64,000 nucleotides of DNA from Prosapia bicincta (GCA_036971475.1 JBAIZL010000008.1:9563263-9627262), one strand, 5' to 3'; counted from the first letter of the stretch, positions 14,323-28,310 are shown. The notes: generated from the letters alone by a model not told the origin. Numbers and translations are program-made.

Positions 14323-14326
<4 letters not shown>
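13704..14326. other. Unannotated AT-rich sequence
   Basis: No gene was recognised. It ends in a short (CT)n tract (near 14310) and a (TA)n tract. Confidence 0.4.

Positions 14327-14377
<51 letters not shown>
14310..14377. repeat. (CT)n(TA)n microsatellite
   Basis: CT repeats run directly into a long TA run, which abuts the left arm of the inverted-repeat Penelope tail. Confidence 0.95.
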
Positions 14378-14382
<5 letters not shown>

Positions 14383-14655
14383 TAAATTAAAAACATTTCA
14401 AAAAACAAAAATACTTTTAATGCATATATTATTCAAAGCTTTTCGCCGATAAATCAGTACCAGCATCTTCAGGAAAATAATTATCTAACAAAATATTTTT
14501 ACAAAAATTTATCCTTATTAATTTTTGTAAAAATATTTTGTTAGATAATTATTTTCCTGAAGATGCTGGTACTGTTTTATCTGCGAAAAGCTTTGAATAA
14601 TATATGCATTAAAAGTATTCTTGTTTTTGAAATGTTTTTAATTTATTAACTATAT
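14376..14655. mobile_element. Snap-back Penelope-like tail (inverted repeat A)
   Basis: Two arms of about 130 bp (14376-14510 and 14520-14652) are near-perfect reverse complements with a loop of about 10 bp. Read + in the right arm, CCTGAAGATGCTGG at 14557 is followed by a gap and then CTGCGAAAAGC, giving CTGAAGA, a GCTG-type helix and GAAA, the order of a hammerhead core. The left arm carries the matching copy on the minus strand. The same sequence occurs as one copy at 44272-44395. No protein-coding part is left. Flanking TA tracts on both sides are typical insertion sites. Confidence 0.75.
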
Positions 14656-14684
14656 TACAAGAAAACATATCACCATATTTAATA

Positions 14685-14687
<3 letters not shown>

Positions 14688-14739
<52 letters not shown>
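14688..14739. repeat. (TA)n tract
   Basis: Uninterrupted AT dinucleotide run right of inverted repeat A. Confidence 0.95.
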
Positions 14740-14741
<2 letters not shown>

Positions 14742-14855
14742 CAATGATAATAATAATTATTATTATTCATAGAATAAATCAATGGAAGATGGAAAAATAA
14801 AATAATTTTGTTGCGTGTTTTATTGGATTTGAGTTGTTTGGAAGGCAAAAGAAAG

Positions 14856-14856
14856 T

Positions 14857-14920
<64 letters not shown>

Positions 14921-14955
14921 TGTGCGTGCGCGCGCGCGCGCGCGCGTGTGTGTGA
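14856..14955. repeat. (TG)n-(CG)n microsatellite
   Basis: A perfect TG run of about 60 bp continues into TGCG and then CGCGCG steps. Alternating purine-pyrimidine sequence of this kind can form left-handed DNA. Frames on both strands are artefacts. Confidence 0.95.
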
Positions 14956-15128
14956 AGTGCACTGAAACAGAAATCTTACTTGGTACATTTGCGAACCCAC
15001 TTTCGAGCTTTCCACTGCTCAGTCTTCTAATGCTCTAAATTGAGAGCACTGTAATTAATAAGCTCTCGAAGTCGACTCGCGAATATAGGCCTACCAAATA
15101 TGATTCTTGTTTAATTATATTAAAGTGT

Positions 15129-15130
<2 letters not shown>

Positions 15131-15194
<64 letters not shown>
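15131..15194. repeat. (TA)n tract
   Basis: Uninterrupted AT run ending in ACACACA. Confidence 0.95.
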
Positions 15195-15203
<9 letters not shown>

Positions 15204-16050
15204 ACTAAGTATACGTAGATAAGGACAATAAGACAACGGACAAGGTTTTCCTACAAAGACTACGGTACCGTCCAGAAGGTGCGCCGATACATTTTTATCA
15301 TTTATAAGATGTTATTTTTATCCCCTAGCAACATTTTAAGTACAATTCTGCTTAGATATTTAAAATACAAGATGTAAAAGCAATTTAATTAATTTTCAGC
15401 TTCTTACAAGATCTTGTTTTCCCAGTGTCCATTAGCAGTTCCTAAGTAACTTCTAACACGCCCGCAGTTACTAATGGCAGTTATTAATGTAAAGTTGCAT
15501 TCATATAGTCTACTTCGTCCATTTGAATTTCTGAAAATAAATAATTCTAAAAGGCTGTAATTGTTTTTGCTCTTTATTAAAAGATTTTTCATTACAAATA
15601 TCTATCGAAATCATCAGCTTCTAATCAACACAGTATTTTGTTAATTTTGATTAATTCTCAGCTATAATTTAATTAACTGTGACATTTCTGATGCTGTTAT
15701 TTTAGAGTTTTATCTGTTATCTATAATTTTGACATAATTATAACTATTTTTAACTCTATTTTCCGATGATAAATTGGTTCTGGTTAGCCACAGATGTTTT
15801 ATCGCCAACAATGAGCATATTGTTATCACCATGGGTTAGAACACAAGCCCACACGTCTTCCCAAATACGAGGTCTATCTGGTGTAGGCCTATGTGATAGT
15901 ACTATCTGTTTAATGGGGCGAGCTGGCAGTCGGGTCCAGTTGTTGACAAGGAATTATCAGCTGTTAATTTGTGTTATGATTTATTCTGTGCACACTGTGT
16001 ATTCTGTGTATACTACAAACTGAAACAAGTAACTACAGTAGTAATTTTAA
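15195..16050. other. Unannotated sequence
   Basis: A + strand frame at 15766-16023 and a minus one at 15404-15592 have no recognised domain. Nothing else was seen. Confidence 0.35.
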
Positions 16051-16054
16051 AAAA

Positions 16055-16200
16055 AAATGTTAAAGCAAATTTCTACTTAAATCAACAAAGAAAAAAAATA
16101 TTTTAGTTTTTTTTATTTTATAATTACAAATAATATGAATTTTATATTATAATTAATATAAATATGTATATACATATGACAGAATAACAATATTAAGTGG
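16055..16200 (+). repeat. Partial copy of interspersed repeat family X
   Basis: GCAAATTTCTACTTAAATCA followed by ACAAAGAAAAAAAATATTTTAG and an AT-rich tail matches the start of the 26780-27240 copy (CAATTTCTACTTAGGTCAAC...). The family is unclassified; only this end is present here. Confidence 0.5.
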
Positions 16201-16864
16201 CAAAATAGAAAGCGAGTTTCCTTACAATTTTCCATTTTCTTTATATATATGGTGTTGGGCTATTAATTTTGCTTGTTACTGTTTATACGCTTTCTTTTTT
16301 TCATCGCATGGATTGTGTTGTAGTTTCTGTTCACTTTCTTTTCCCCTTGTCCGTTTGTAAAGCAATCTTCGATAACGTTAATTAAGTTTGTTTGTTCATT
16401 TTATTCTTTTCATTCATTTTTAATCCTAGAGCATTATTTATGATATTATCTGGTAATGGTAACCATGGCAACAAGCTGGTAGTAATATCGCTCTGTAAAA
16501 TAACAGCATAGAAAGAGTTCTATTTTGTTTAAAAGATGAAGGATTTATTTCAGACTTTAGAAAACATCCAACAATCACATGAAGACGTGTATTTATGCTA
16601 AATTCAAATTAGCGTGTTTTCAAAATATTTCAATGGCCTCCGATTAAAAATTTTATAAAAAATTGAAGTTAAGACGAAAACGTTTAGGCAATCCTATCTG
16701 AAATATGTAGTAATTCAGAGGACGTAAATAAAATCACACGAGGTTTTAAGTCCTGTAAAGTCTCATGGAAACCTGAGTAGGTCAAAGGAAACCACATAAC
16801 GCTCCTGAGTGAAGTTTAGCTTCAGCTAACCTCTATTAAATAGGATTTTAAATGACTATTTTTG

Positions 16865-17338
16865 CAGTAAAGACTCTATAATTCGACCCCTCCAGTAATC
16901 CGGCGTTTCCGTCAAGGATGGAAGGCGTAAACACTGAATTTGTAAACATAACTTGTATATTTTTCCCTGCATGTCCATGTCAGTGACTGAGTGACCTTCA
17001 CAAGCCGCCTGGTAGCTGTCTAGCTCTTGATACAAATGATTCCAAAGCCGTTTGCTGTTGCAGTAGTTAAGTACAGTGATTAGTACTGGAAGTGCAAGTA
17101 AACAAAGGCGTTGCAGTATAGACATAAACAATTAATTTAATTTTCTACCTTTAAAGTATATTTACAGTTTTTTTACCTTCCTCTTATCATTTGAAGTACA
17201 GTATAGGACTATTTTCCGATGTTCGCTTTATTTTTGGATAATGCACATAAATATTGTTCATTGTACATTGTGTTTTAATGGACCCTTCAGTAATCCGACA
17301 GTATCCCATTCCTATATCTGCCGGATTATGGGTTACTG
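16865..17338 (-). mobile_element. Pogo/Tigger-like DNA transposon remnant
   Basis: The ends are CAGTAAAGACTCTATAATTC (16865) and, inverted, GCCGGATTATGGGTTACTG (to 17338). This resembles the CAGTA...TAATCCG-type termini of pogo/Tigger elements, and a TA follows the right end. Inside, a minus-strand frame (16856-17131) has a stretch around VTDMDMQGKIYKLCLQIQ that looks like the CENP-B-type DNA-binding region, but the match is weak. ACCCTTCAGTAATCCG-like subterminal copies occur near both ends. The catalytic domain is absent, so this is a deletion derivative. Confidence 0.5.
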
Positions 17339-17560
17339 TATTGATAACGTACAATACAGAAAGTGATAGGTCTATAACATACGAAGAGTAAAATCAACTG
17401 CATCATAAGTTATAACATAATGTATCACATATATGATATTTCTGAATATATAGATATAGAAAATAACATTTGAAAATATTTGAAACATAACCTCCAAATA
17501 ACCACTAGGTAAAGAGAAAAAACTTTAACCTACAATTATAAATAAATAAATCTCTTATAC
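17339..17560. other. Unannotated AT-rich sequence
   Basis: Nothing recognised between the Tigger-like remnant and the next inverted repeat. Confidence 0.4.
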
Positions 17561-17750
17561 CACAAAAACTTTTTATTCATGTCCTAACCTACGTTTCGAT
17601 TACAAAGTAATCATCTTCAAAGGAAATTACTACAAGAGTAACTGTAAGTCTTGTTGTAATTTCAGTATTGCAGTTAGACTTGCAGTAATTTTCTCGGAAG
17701 ATGATTGCTTTGGAGGACATCAGGACATAAATAAAACGTTTTTGTGATTT
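17561..17750. mobile_element. Snap-back Penelope-like tail (inverted repeat B)
   Basis: Left arm 17561-17635 and right arm 17682-17747 are reverse complements with scattered changes; about 45 bp separates them. The minus strand of the left arm reads TTTGAAGATGATTACTTTGT and then AATCGAAACGTAGG: a CTGAAGA-like box (first base T), a GATTAC/GTAATC hairpin, and GAAAC. The outer ends, ATAAATAAAACGTTTTTGTG, are shared with inverted repeat E at 42409-42595. No coding sequence remains. Confidence 0.7.
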
Positions 17751-18179
17751 AAAAGCGTTTTTTAGATAATTAAAAGTTACACCATAATTAAAAGAAGCTA
17801 TAGAAATATATAGGAAAAATTTGAATACGTAAGTGATTTATTCATGTTATTCTGATTCACAGTCCCATATAAATTTTTTTTAAGCTGGGCCATAAGAAAT
17901 TACATCAAAGAGCGTAAAGGAGTAGAGGCATGGTTTAATCAGAAATCCTACTATTGGCTAACATTATGGTATTTATTTGATATGATTATCACATTAGGAG
18001 TGTCATAATCTAAAACCATAGTTCAGTAAGATCTCTTGGGCTAAGAAATGAAATTTTATAACCTAATGTTCGTTTCTGATTGGAATTAGATCCCTATAGA
18101 ACTTCACAATTTATATTGTCCATCCATCCCCGTTAAACTTTCTGAAAGTAGAAATTTTAACAGACATTTAATTTTCCAG
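17751..18179. other. Intronic sequence before BNIP3 exon 2
   Basis: AT-rich, with no repeat recognised. It ends in a pyrimidine-rich TTTAATTTTCCAG acceptor at 18179, which defines the start of exon 2. Confidence 0.6.
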
Positions 18180-18351
18180 AGTCATGGGTGGACCTCACCG
18201 AAGGACAGTTCACGCCGGACCGTGTGACTCCGTTGCCGTTCTACTCAAAGGAAGAATACCTAAAGCTCCTGAAGGAAGCGCAGCGAGAGAGTAACCAGAG
18301 TTCAGCTCGAGTTTCACTGGCTTCATCCCGCAGAGACTCTCCGCATAGCAG
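18180..18351 (+). CDS. BNIP3: BNIP3-like mitophagy receptor, exon 2 (LIR exon)
   Basis: First recognisable coding exon of a BNIP3/NIX homologue, an outer-mitochondrial-membrane receptor that recruits ATG8/LC3 to mitochondria. The exon follows TTTTCCAG and ends before GTACGT. It starts with two bases (AG) completing a codon, probably Glu, from an upstream exon not found here. It then encodes 56 residues opening with SWVDL, the counterpart of the family's SWVEL LC3-interacting region with Ser directly before Trp. Next come a Tyr/Lys/Glu-rich helix (FYSKEEYLKLLKEAQRESNQ, matching the DMEKILLDAQHES block of vertebrate proteins) and a Ser/Arg stretch ending RRDSPHS. The exon ends in phase 2. Regulation is not visible because the promoter is not located. 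Identification rests on the exon set, which is strong together. Confidence 0.93.
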
Positions 18352-18550
18352 GTACGTTGGAAAGATAATCCGCTCCATCTCTCGTATCTCCTTACTTTTA
18401 ATTGTATATAATAAATAAAATTTGATTTGGTTTATGGAAGACGTTGCAGACGTGGAAACGTCTAATATTTCTCCTGTGGGGAAATATCCTTTATTCAGAA
18501 ATTGTTTGTGTGATATCTGGCGTCGTCAAGAACAGTGTCATCAATTTCAT
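18352..18550. other. Start of BNIP3 intron 2
   Basis: Begins GTACGT (18352). Intron 2 runs to 50227, about 31.9 kb, and holds the features listed between. This first part shows nothing else. Confidence 0.6.
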
Positions 18551-18716
18551 TGGTATATGGAGTACAAAGAGATTTAAAAGCTTAGACAAGCATTAAGACG
18601 TACGCTGAAGGGTTACTTCTGCTACAGATGACGTGGTATATGAAGTACAAAGAGATTTAAAAGCTTAGACAAGCATTAAGACGTACGCTGAGGGGTTACT
18701 TCTGCTACAGATGACG
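18551..18716. repeat. 83-bp tandem duplication
   Basis: Two adjacent copies of an 83-bp unit starting TGGTATATGGAGTACAAAGA (18551 and 18634). They differ at very few bases, for example TGGAG versus TGAAG and GAAGGG versus GAGGGG. Non-coding, in intron 2. Confidence 0.95.
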
Positions 18717-19602
18717 CCGCACTAGGACACGTATGGTTTGCCCAGTCTATTGGTTGGAACTGTGAGAAGGTAGATATGTTAACAAAGATTTAACACGTTT
18801 TTTTAAGGCCTTTGTATGCCTTCAAAGCTTTGGCCCAAAAAAACCCCTGTAAGCTTTGTGTGGATATTTTGACAAATCTGAAAATAATTCTAATCATCTG
18901 ACCTCGAGGAAGGGAATTTTGTGGGGATGGAAAGTACTGTTCCAAACGCATCATCTTAGGCTTAATCTCTGACTTGATATTTTTTTACTCACGATTTAAA
19001 CTGTTAAACAATTAGCATTTCTAAAGTCAAAGAAAAGCCTATTGCTGTACTTAAAAACACAGTATTTCATGAACACTCTTTCAATGAGTATTAGATTCAG
19101 GAAATTATATAATCAGCAAGTAATGTAACCCTTGAGTTGTTTGGAGAAAGGTTAGTACAATGACTCTTGGGTCTTGTGTACTGTTTAATTTAACACATCA
19201 TATTCAAGCACACCAATTTGAAAACTTACACATTTGTCGATGTGGTCTTTGTAAAATGGCTGTTATATGCTGTAATAATTCTTTCCATATGGCAATAGAG
19301 AACAAAGTTTCTCTTGTGTGAATTCATCCTTGCATATGGTACGAGAGCATCCTTTTCCAGGCACGAGAAAGGATATGAAGGTGTGAGGGTAAGTTGAGAT
19401 TATATACACGACCGTAAATATTTCCTTGTCCTCATGAGGTATTTGAAGCACTCGTGCACTTTTCATTAAACTGCAAGAGAACAATTAATTTTTCAGGAGG
19501 AATATATTTTCCGATACGCTCTTGTAAGTTTTTGAACGCCAAAGAGGAGAAACGAAATTAGTGCAGTATATAATTCGAAATCTGACACGGCTGCAAAATA
19601 AC
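18717..19602. other. Intronic, nothing recognised
   Basis: A minus-strand frame at 19263-19484 has no family match that I can see. No repeats recognised. Confidence 0.4.
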
Positions 19603-19940
19603 CAAATTACGTTTTTCACGTATGATGACGTTAGCGAGACAAACAAATTACGTTTTTCACGTATGATGACGTTAGCAAGACAAACAAATTACGTTTTTCA
19701 CGTATGATGACGTTAGCGAGACAAACAAATTACGTTTTTCACGTATGATGACGTTAGCGAGACAAACAAATTACGTTTTTCACGTATGATGGCGTTAGCG
19801 AGACAAACAAATTACGTTTTTCACGTATGATGACGTTAGCGAGACAAACAAATTACGTTTCTCATATTTGTTGACATCATGGAGACAAACAATGTACGTT
19901 CTCATATTTGGTGACGTCAGTAAGGCAAACCACTTACGCT
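19603..19940. repeat. 41-bp satellite, ~8 copies
   Basis: Unit begins CAAATTACGTTTTTCACGTA and continues TGATGACGTTAGCGAGACAA; the copies start at 19603, 19644 and every 41 bp after. The first five or six are nearly identical; the last two are diverged (CTCATATTTGTTGACATCAT). Each unit holds ATGACGTTA, a CRE-like core, and CACGTA. Confidence 0.95.
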
Positions 19941-21640
19941 TTTTACAATCTTGAAATATTATATTCATTTCTATGACAATGTCGACCAAGTTTTCATTAA
20001 AAGTAGAGTCTATACCTTATAAAAACATCTACTGGAGTGTAAGTGCTATATTCCTTTATGGTATTTGTAGGTGAAGGATTTAACGCAGTCCTCCACCTGT
20101 AGCTAATCCATGAGGTGAGGGATTTTTAGAAAAGATAGACATGAAGTTTAGCAGGCTACAAATATGGCTTACCGTGTGAATATGTTTGGGTGTGGAGTAC
20201 AAAAGACGTTACACGAAAGTAGGTTCATTAAGTGAGTTATAGTGAAATTAATGCGCCTTCGTTTCAATAGCTGGTGAGTAAACGCAACCCGGCAAACATT
20301 CATGTTGAAGTTTCAAGCGCGTTGTCCCAAGTATGTGCTCGTTGCTAGCCATCGATCTTTGGCTGATGTAACACTTTCTCCCAGCATACATTCGCCTTAT
20401 ATCTGTCTTACCAAATAAAGGTATGAACTTCTTTATTGCAAAACAACCATTCTTAATAACTGCCTAAAGACCAAAAAACCTAACCGTACATTCGTACCCT
20501 TAGTGTGAGAAAGATACTGAAAATCGACCGGGCTTACAAACTCCCCCCCCCCCTATCAGATTGATTGACTGTGGTTACATTTTGATTTTTGTTTTGTTTT
20601 GGCTTTCCTTAAATTATTGCTGAAATTCATCAATTTTCTTTAGGTCGTCAAACTTAACATATGTTTTTATTCTAGAAAGCCAATAATTAAAGTCTAGCGG
20701 CTTCTGAATATTCTCATTTTTGGCAAAATATCTAGACGAAATAATACTGCTACCACAATTTAAACTCAAAAACATTATGTCGTGAAAAAGCCTTTATTAA
20801 GTTGAACAGATTTGCTGTTTGGTTGTACACAATGAATTGTGGGTTCGAAAACATCTTTAAACCTAAGCAGTACTCGAACGTTCAAGAAACCACAGTATTG
20901 CATCAGATGGCAAGTGCAGTGCCGACAGGACACACACAGAAGCCCTTCACTTAAACGCTAGACACCCAACGAAGACGTCAAGGTTGCCATGGCAACGACC
21001 TTGCTAAAACCCCGACCAGTTCAAACCAGTAACATCAATATTAATTGTTTACATTCATAAACCTCATAACTTTGTGATTTGGTAGAAAATAATTATTTAA
21101 AACAAAATGAAGCTCCCATTGCGTGATGCGCTTGCAATAGATAATAGTAAGGATTGTTTAGAGTATAAATTGTTTAGAAAAATCACAGCCCAATTCATAT
21201 CGTGTGTAGGACAATAAAATACTTGCGACTATTCATTTATATTATTTATTTCATTGTCTCCTTTTGTTTTAAATGTTGCAACTATTTAAATAGGCGTTTA
21301 TATAGATACATTAAAATTTACAAATTTGAAGAAGAATTTGTGCGGGATTATGAATTTGTATGGGGTTATTAATTTTTATGTTTTAGGAGGAATTATTTAC
21401 TTCAGCTTTACACGCTTTTAGAATAGATTTTTTTACTTGCATAATTATTTGTCGGTTTTTAGTTTGAAATAAAAATTTGTTATACCTATCTACCAATAGT
21501 AATACCATTTAGTTGTAATCTTTTTGAAAAGTAAATAAAATAGCAAACGTGTGAATAAAATGACTGATTTGCGAATCAATTGTGTCATTCAGTAAATGAA
21601 ATCAGTAGGAACGCGTCGACAACATTTTCGTTACCATAAT
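19941..21640. other. Intronic, nothing recognised
   Basis: AT-rich intron sequence with a short poly-C run near 20545. No coding frame, RNA gene or clear transposon was seen. Confidence 0.4.
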
Positions 21641-21645
21641 CACAC

Positions 21646-23561
21646 CTGTGAGTAGTAGCCTACATATAGAGAGACCTGCGAGTAGTAGCCTACATATAGA
21701 GAGACCTGTGAGTAGTAGCCTACATATAGAGAGACCTGTGAGTAGTAGCCTACATATAGAGAGACCTGTGAGTAGTAGCCTACATATAGAGAGACCTGTG
21801 AGTAGTAGCCTACATATAGAGAGGCCTGTGAGTAGTAGCCTACATATAGAGAGGCCTGTGAGTAGTAGCCTACATATAGAGAGACCTGTGAGTAGTAGCC
21901 TACATATAGAGAGACCTGTGAGTAGTAGCCTACATATAGAGAGACCTGTGAGTAGTAGCCTACATATAGAGAGACCTGTGAGTAGTAGCCTACATATAGA
22001 GAGGCCTGTGAGTAGTAGCCTACATATAGAGAGACCTGTGAGTAGTAGCCTACATATAGAGAGATCTGTGAGTAGTAGCCTACATATAGAGAGACCTGTG
22101 AGTAGTAGCCTACATATAGAGAGACCTGTGAGTAGTAGCCTACATATAGAGAGACCTGTGAGTGGTAGCCTACATATAGAGAGACCTGTGAGTAGTAGCC
22201 TACATATAGAGAGACCTGTGAGTAGTAGCCTACATATAGAGAGACCTGCGAGTAGTAGCCTACATATAGAGAGACTTGTGAGTAGTAGCCTACATTTAGA
22301 GAGACCTTTGAGTAGTAGCCTACATATAGAGAGACCTGTGAGTAGTAGCCTACATATAGAGAGACCTGTGAGTAGTAGCCTACATATAGAGAGACCTGTG
22401 AGTAGTAGCCTACATATAGAGAGACCTGTGAGTAGTAGCCTACATATAGAGAGACCTGTGAGTAGTCGCCTACATATAGAGAGACCTGTGAGTAGTAGCC
22501 TACATATAGAGAGACCTGTGAGTAGTAGCCTACATATAGAGAGACCTGTGAGTAGTAGCCTACATATAGAGAGACCTGTGAGTAGTAGCCTACATATAGA
22601 GAGACTTGTGAGTAGTAGCCTACATATAGAGAGACCTGTGAGTAGTAGCCTACATATAGAGAGACCTGTGAGTAGTAGCCTACATATAGAGAGACTTGTG
22701 AGTAGTAGCCTACATATAGAGAGACCTGTGAGTAGTAGCCTACATATAGAGAGACCTGTGAGTAGTAGCCTACATATAGAGAGACCTGCGAGTAGTAGCC
22801 TACATATAGAGAGACCTGTGAGTAGTAGCCTACATATAGAGAGACCTGTGAGTAGTAGCCTACATATAGAGAGATCTGTGAGTAGTAGCCTACATATAGA
22901 GAGACCTGTGAGTAGTAGCCTACATATAGAGAGACCTGTGAGTAGTAGCCTACATATAGAGAGACCTGTGAGTAGTAGCCTACATATAGAGAGACCTGTG
23001 AGTAGTAGCCTACATATAGAGAGACCTGTGAGTAGTAGCCTACATATAGAGAGACCTGCGAGTAGTAGCCTACATATAGAGAGACTTGTGAGTAGTAGCC
23101 TACATTTAGAGAGACCTTTGAGTAGTAGCCTACATATAGAGAGACCTGTGAGTAGTAGCCTACATATAGAGAGACCTGTGAGTAGTAGCCTACATATAGA
23201 GAGACCTGTGAGTAGTAGCCTACATATAGAGAGACCTGTGAGTAGTAGCCTACATATAGAGAGACCTGTGAGTAGTCGCCTACATATAGAGAGACCTGTG
23301 AGTAGTAGCCTACATATAGAGAGACCTGTGAGTAGTAGCCTACATATAGAGAGACCTGTGAGTAGTAGCCTACATATAGAGAGACCTGTGAGTAGTAGCC
23401 TACATATAGAGAGATCTGTGAGTAGTAGCCTACATATAGAGAGACCTGTGAGTAGTAGCCTACATATAGAGAGACCTGTGAGTAGTAGCCTACATATAGA
23501 GAGACCTGTGAGTAGTAGCCTACATATAGAGAGACCTGTGAGTAGTAGCCTACATATAGAA
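21646..23561. repeat. 30-bp satellite, ~64 copies
   Basis: Unit GTGAGTAGTAGCCTACATAT plus AGAGAGACCT repeats with almost no length change over 1.9 kb. Variant bases mark an internal duplication: ACATTTAGA at 22291/23101, AGTAGTCGCC at 22461/23271, GAGATCTG at 22061/22871 and GACCTGCG at 22241/23051 are each exactly 810 bp (27 units) apart. The 10-codon period creates frames of over 600 codons on both strands; these are artefacts. Confidence 0.98.
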
Positions 23562-25985
<2,424 letters not shown>

Positions 25986-26095
25986 TTTTTAAAAATTAAG
26001 TTTCAATTGTGTAGCATCTCTGAAGATGATGACATAATGTCCCTGAAACGCGTCTGATATTAAAGTTTTTATAATTGTTAGTCGTAGCCTATTTA
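25986..26095 (+). mobile_element. Penelope-like tail remnant, single copy
   Basis: TCTCTGAAGATGATGACATA near 26020, followed by TGTCCCTGAAACGCGTCTG, gives CTGAAGA, a GACATAATGTC hairpin and GAAACGCG. The GAAACGCGTCTG end is shared with the inverted repeat at 39125-39277. No coding part and no inverted second arm were seen. Confidence 0.55.
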
Positions 26096-26779
26096 TTGTT
26101 TTGTTCATATAATAATAAAAACAATTTCTACAATCAGAGGATTTGTGCGACAACTATGTAATTATTGACAAGATTTTCTTATGCTGAAAGTTTAGAAAGT
26201 AGTAAATATGCTGTAAGATGGAAGACAATTTGTTGCTCCTATTTAGAGAAATCCGCGGTTAAAGTAAGGTATTGGATAGATTGAGCTTTATCTAGAGATG
26301 AAAGTTAGCTCAGAACGTTCTCATTAGCATTTAAATATCACTTAGTTTTATCGTTAATAATATATTGCGGTTTAATACGCTGTGTTTAAAGTCTATAGGA
26401 TACAACATTGAGAGAGAGAATTGTGCTGGAATACATTCAAGTAAGTGAAAGTGAACATGAGTTCAGAGTAATGAGCAAAGACCTGCTACAATTAATTGTT
26501 CTCAATTTGGCTATATTGCGACATACAGACAGTCTAGGAATGCGACAGCGTTCCATCTTGCCAAAACCTGGGAGCAACAAGCTGGCGTATACATTGTTAG
26601 CCTGTAAGCCTTCCACTATATAGGGCTATGCGACTCGGCTTTACAGGCAAATAAAGCGAGTTAAATATAGCGAAATATATTGCTGTTTTATGCAATATTT
26701 TGTATTATAAAAATTACAAAAATTGGAAAGAAAATACTTAACAGGTTCTGTTGACAAAGCTTCTTTTTAAAACAAGTAA
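26096..26779. other. Intronic, nothing recognised
   Basis: A + strand frame at 26408-26623 lacks a recognisable domain and flanking conserved splice signals. Not called as a gene. Confidence 0.35.
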
Positions 26780-27240
26780 TATATAAACAAACATTTTTTA
26801 AAGTCAATTTCTACTTAGGTCAACAAAGAACAATATTATTTTAGTTACTTTGTATTAAATAATTACAATTAATATAAATAAAGTAACATATCCTATGCGT
26901 TAAAACAGCTGTTCTACCTCATAACCTTTTACAACATAAAATCAAGTGGTTTATGAAATCATATATCAGTTATTTTAAGCCAAATGGGATGAAATAATTT
27001 GATTGCATATTTTGCCCCGAATAGTGTAGCTCCCATTTAAAACTAAAATTAAGTTTTTAAATTTAATTAACGCACTCATGTTTGAAAAAACTGTATTAAC
27101 ATCAAGTGTCATCCACTACAAGGTGAAAAATGTATTTCAATTGAGTGGATGAATAAAAAATATTTTAATAACGATTGAAAATTTGAACAAGATATATATA
27201 AGCAGAGTGTGAACTAATAGAAGGAATTGAATAAATTTAA
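26780..27240 (+). repeat. Interspersed repeat family X, copy 1
   Basis: Shares collinear blocks with 34600-35020 and 40860-41590 (both reverse-complemented). Examples are CTTAGGTCAACAAAGAACAA, TGCGTTAAAACAGCTGTT, TTTTAAGCCAAATGGGATGA, TGTCATCCACTACAAG and GTGTGAACTAATAGAAGG. About 450-490 bp and AT-rich, with no coding frame. I cannot assign it to a known class; no terminal inverted repeats or target duplication were clearly seen. It could be a MITE, a SINE-like element or part of a longer transposon. Confidence 0.75.
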
Positions 27241-27840
27241 ATAATCAGACAAATACTATGGAAGCATACATTTATAATGGTGAGTGTCAGTATTCCATTG
27301 CTAAGATCTATTCGTTGCTTATAATGTTCATTTTGTAAATTGCTCCAATCGGAATATTCTAACGTATATACTTATGATTTTGTTACTTTATTTACGACGG
27401 CGGACGGTGGAGGTTTTTCCTTCTTTAGCTTTAAATTTAAAGAAAAAACCTGTTAGCTTTAAAATATAGAATACGAAAAAACGTCAAATTGATATAAGAA
27501 TATGAGGGAGCAAATAAGATATAAAAATTAGAACTCGGGGGAGTGCTAACAGAAGAAGTAAAAACTTTTAAGTTTACAAAAATTTTGAATTGAGAAACAT
27601 TAAATTTTGCGTAGTGAGAAATTAACGTTACCTAAAGATTAGTATAAGAAACAATAATACAGATTGTTCACATTTAACACCAAAACTCGAACTACAAATA
27701 ATAAATTAGAACTAATAGCTTTACAAACCTTTCTATGATAATCGAAGAAAATATGAACTTATAAATTTTTCATATCTTGAATTGAGGAATGTATTTAATA
27801 AAGACTAATGTTTACTGTCGTTAATTCTGTCTATTATATT
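27241..27840. other. Intronic, nothing recognised
   Basis: AT-rich. No gene or repeat recognised. Confidence 0.4.
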
Positions 27841-27935
27841 TACAGGCCTGAATGTGGACGACAATTTAGTCGTCGAAACGCTGCCAAATTCCTAATAAAT
27901 AGATTTCTTTTACTCACGCATTAACCGTGTTTTTA
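27841..27935 (+). mobile_element. Penelope-like tail remnant with GAAAC hairpin
   Basis: CCTGAATGTGGACGAC, AATTTA, GTCGTC, GAAACGC: a perfect 6-bp hairpin placed between a CTGA box and GAAAC, the same order as in the other tails. The box after CTGA is ATGTG rather than NGA, so this copy departs from the hammerhead consensus. Confidence 0.45.
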
Positions 27936-28204
27936 ATTAATAATAAAATAATATAGGTAACAAAAAAAATTTTTAATAGATGTCTACTGAATACATTTTT
28001 TAAAAACATATTCAATTGAAATTAGTTCTTGAAAAATATCACTCGCGCCAAAGAGAGTTTTCATTTAAGAAATTGGATTAAAAATACATAACTTATTATT
28101 ATTGTTATAATGAATGGTTTATATTGAGATTCATCCAAATTTAAATAATTAATATATTAACTGAGCAAAACTATTTATAATAACCCTTTTCTTAACAATG
28201 TTCA
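27936..28204. other. Intronic, nothing recognised
   Basis: AT-rich. It may contain more of a decayed family X copy, but no firm match was found. Confidence 0.35.
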
Positions 28205-28310
28205 ATAAATAATGTAACATAACCTACGTGTTAAAACTGTTGTTTTACGACATAACTAATAACAAAATCAGCTGATAGATGGAATCATATGTTATCATTT
28301 AATATACTTT
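28205..28310 (+). repeat. Partial copy of interspersed repeat family X
   Basis: TGTAACATAACCTACGTGTT, AAAACTGTTGTTTTACGACATAA, AAAATCAGCTGATAGATGGA and ATCATATGTTATCATTTAA follow the same order as in the 26880-26980 part of copy 1. Confidence 0.55.
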
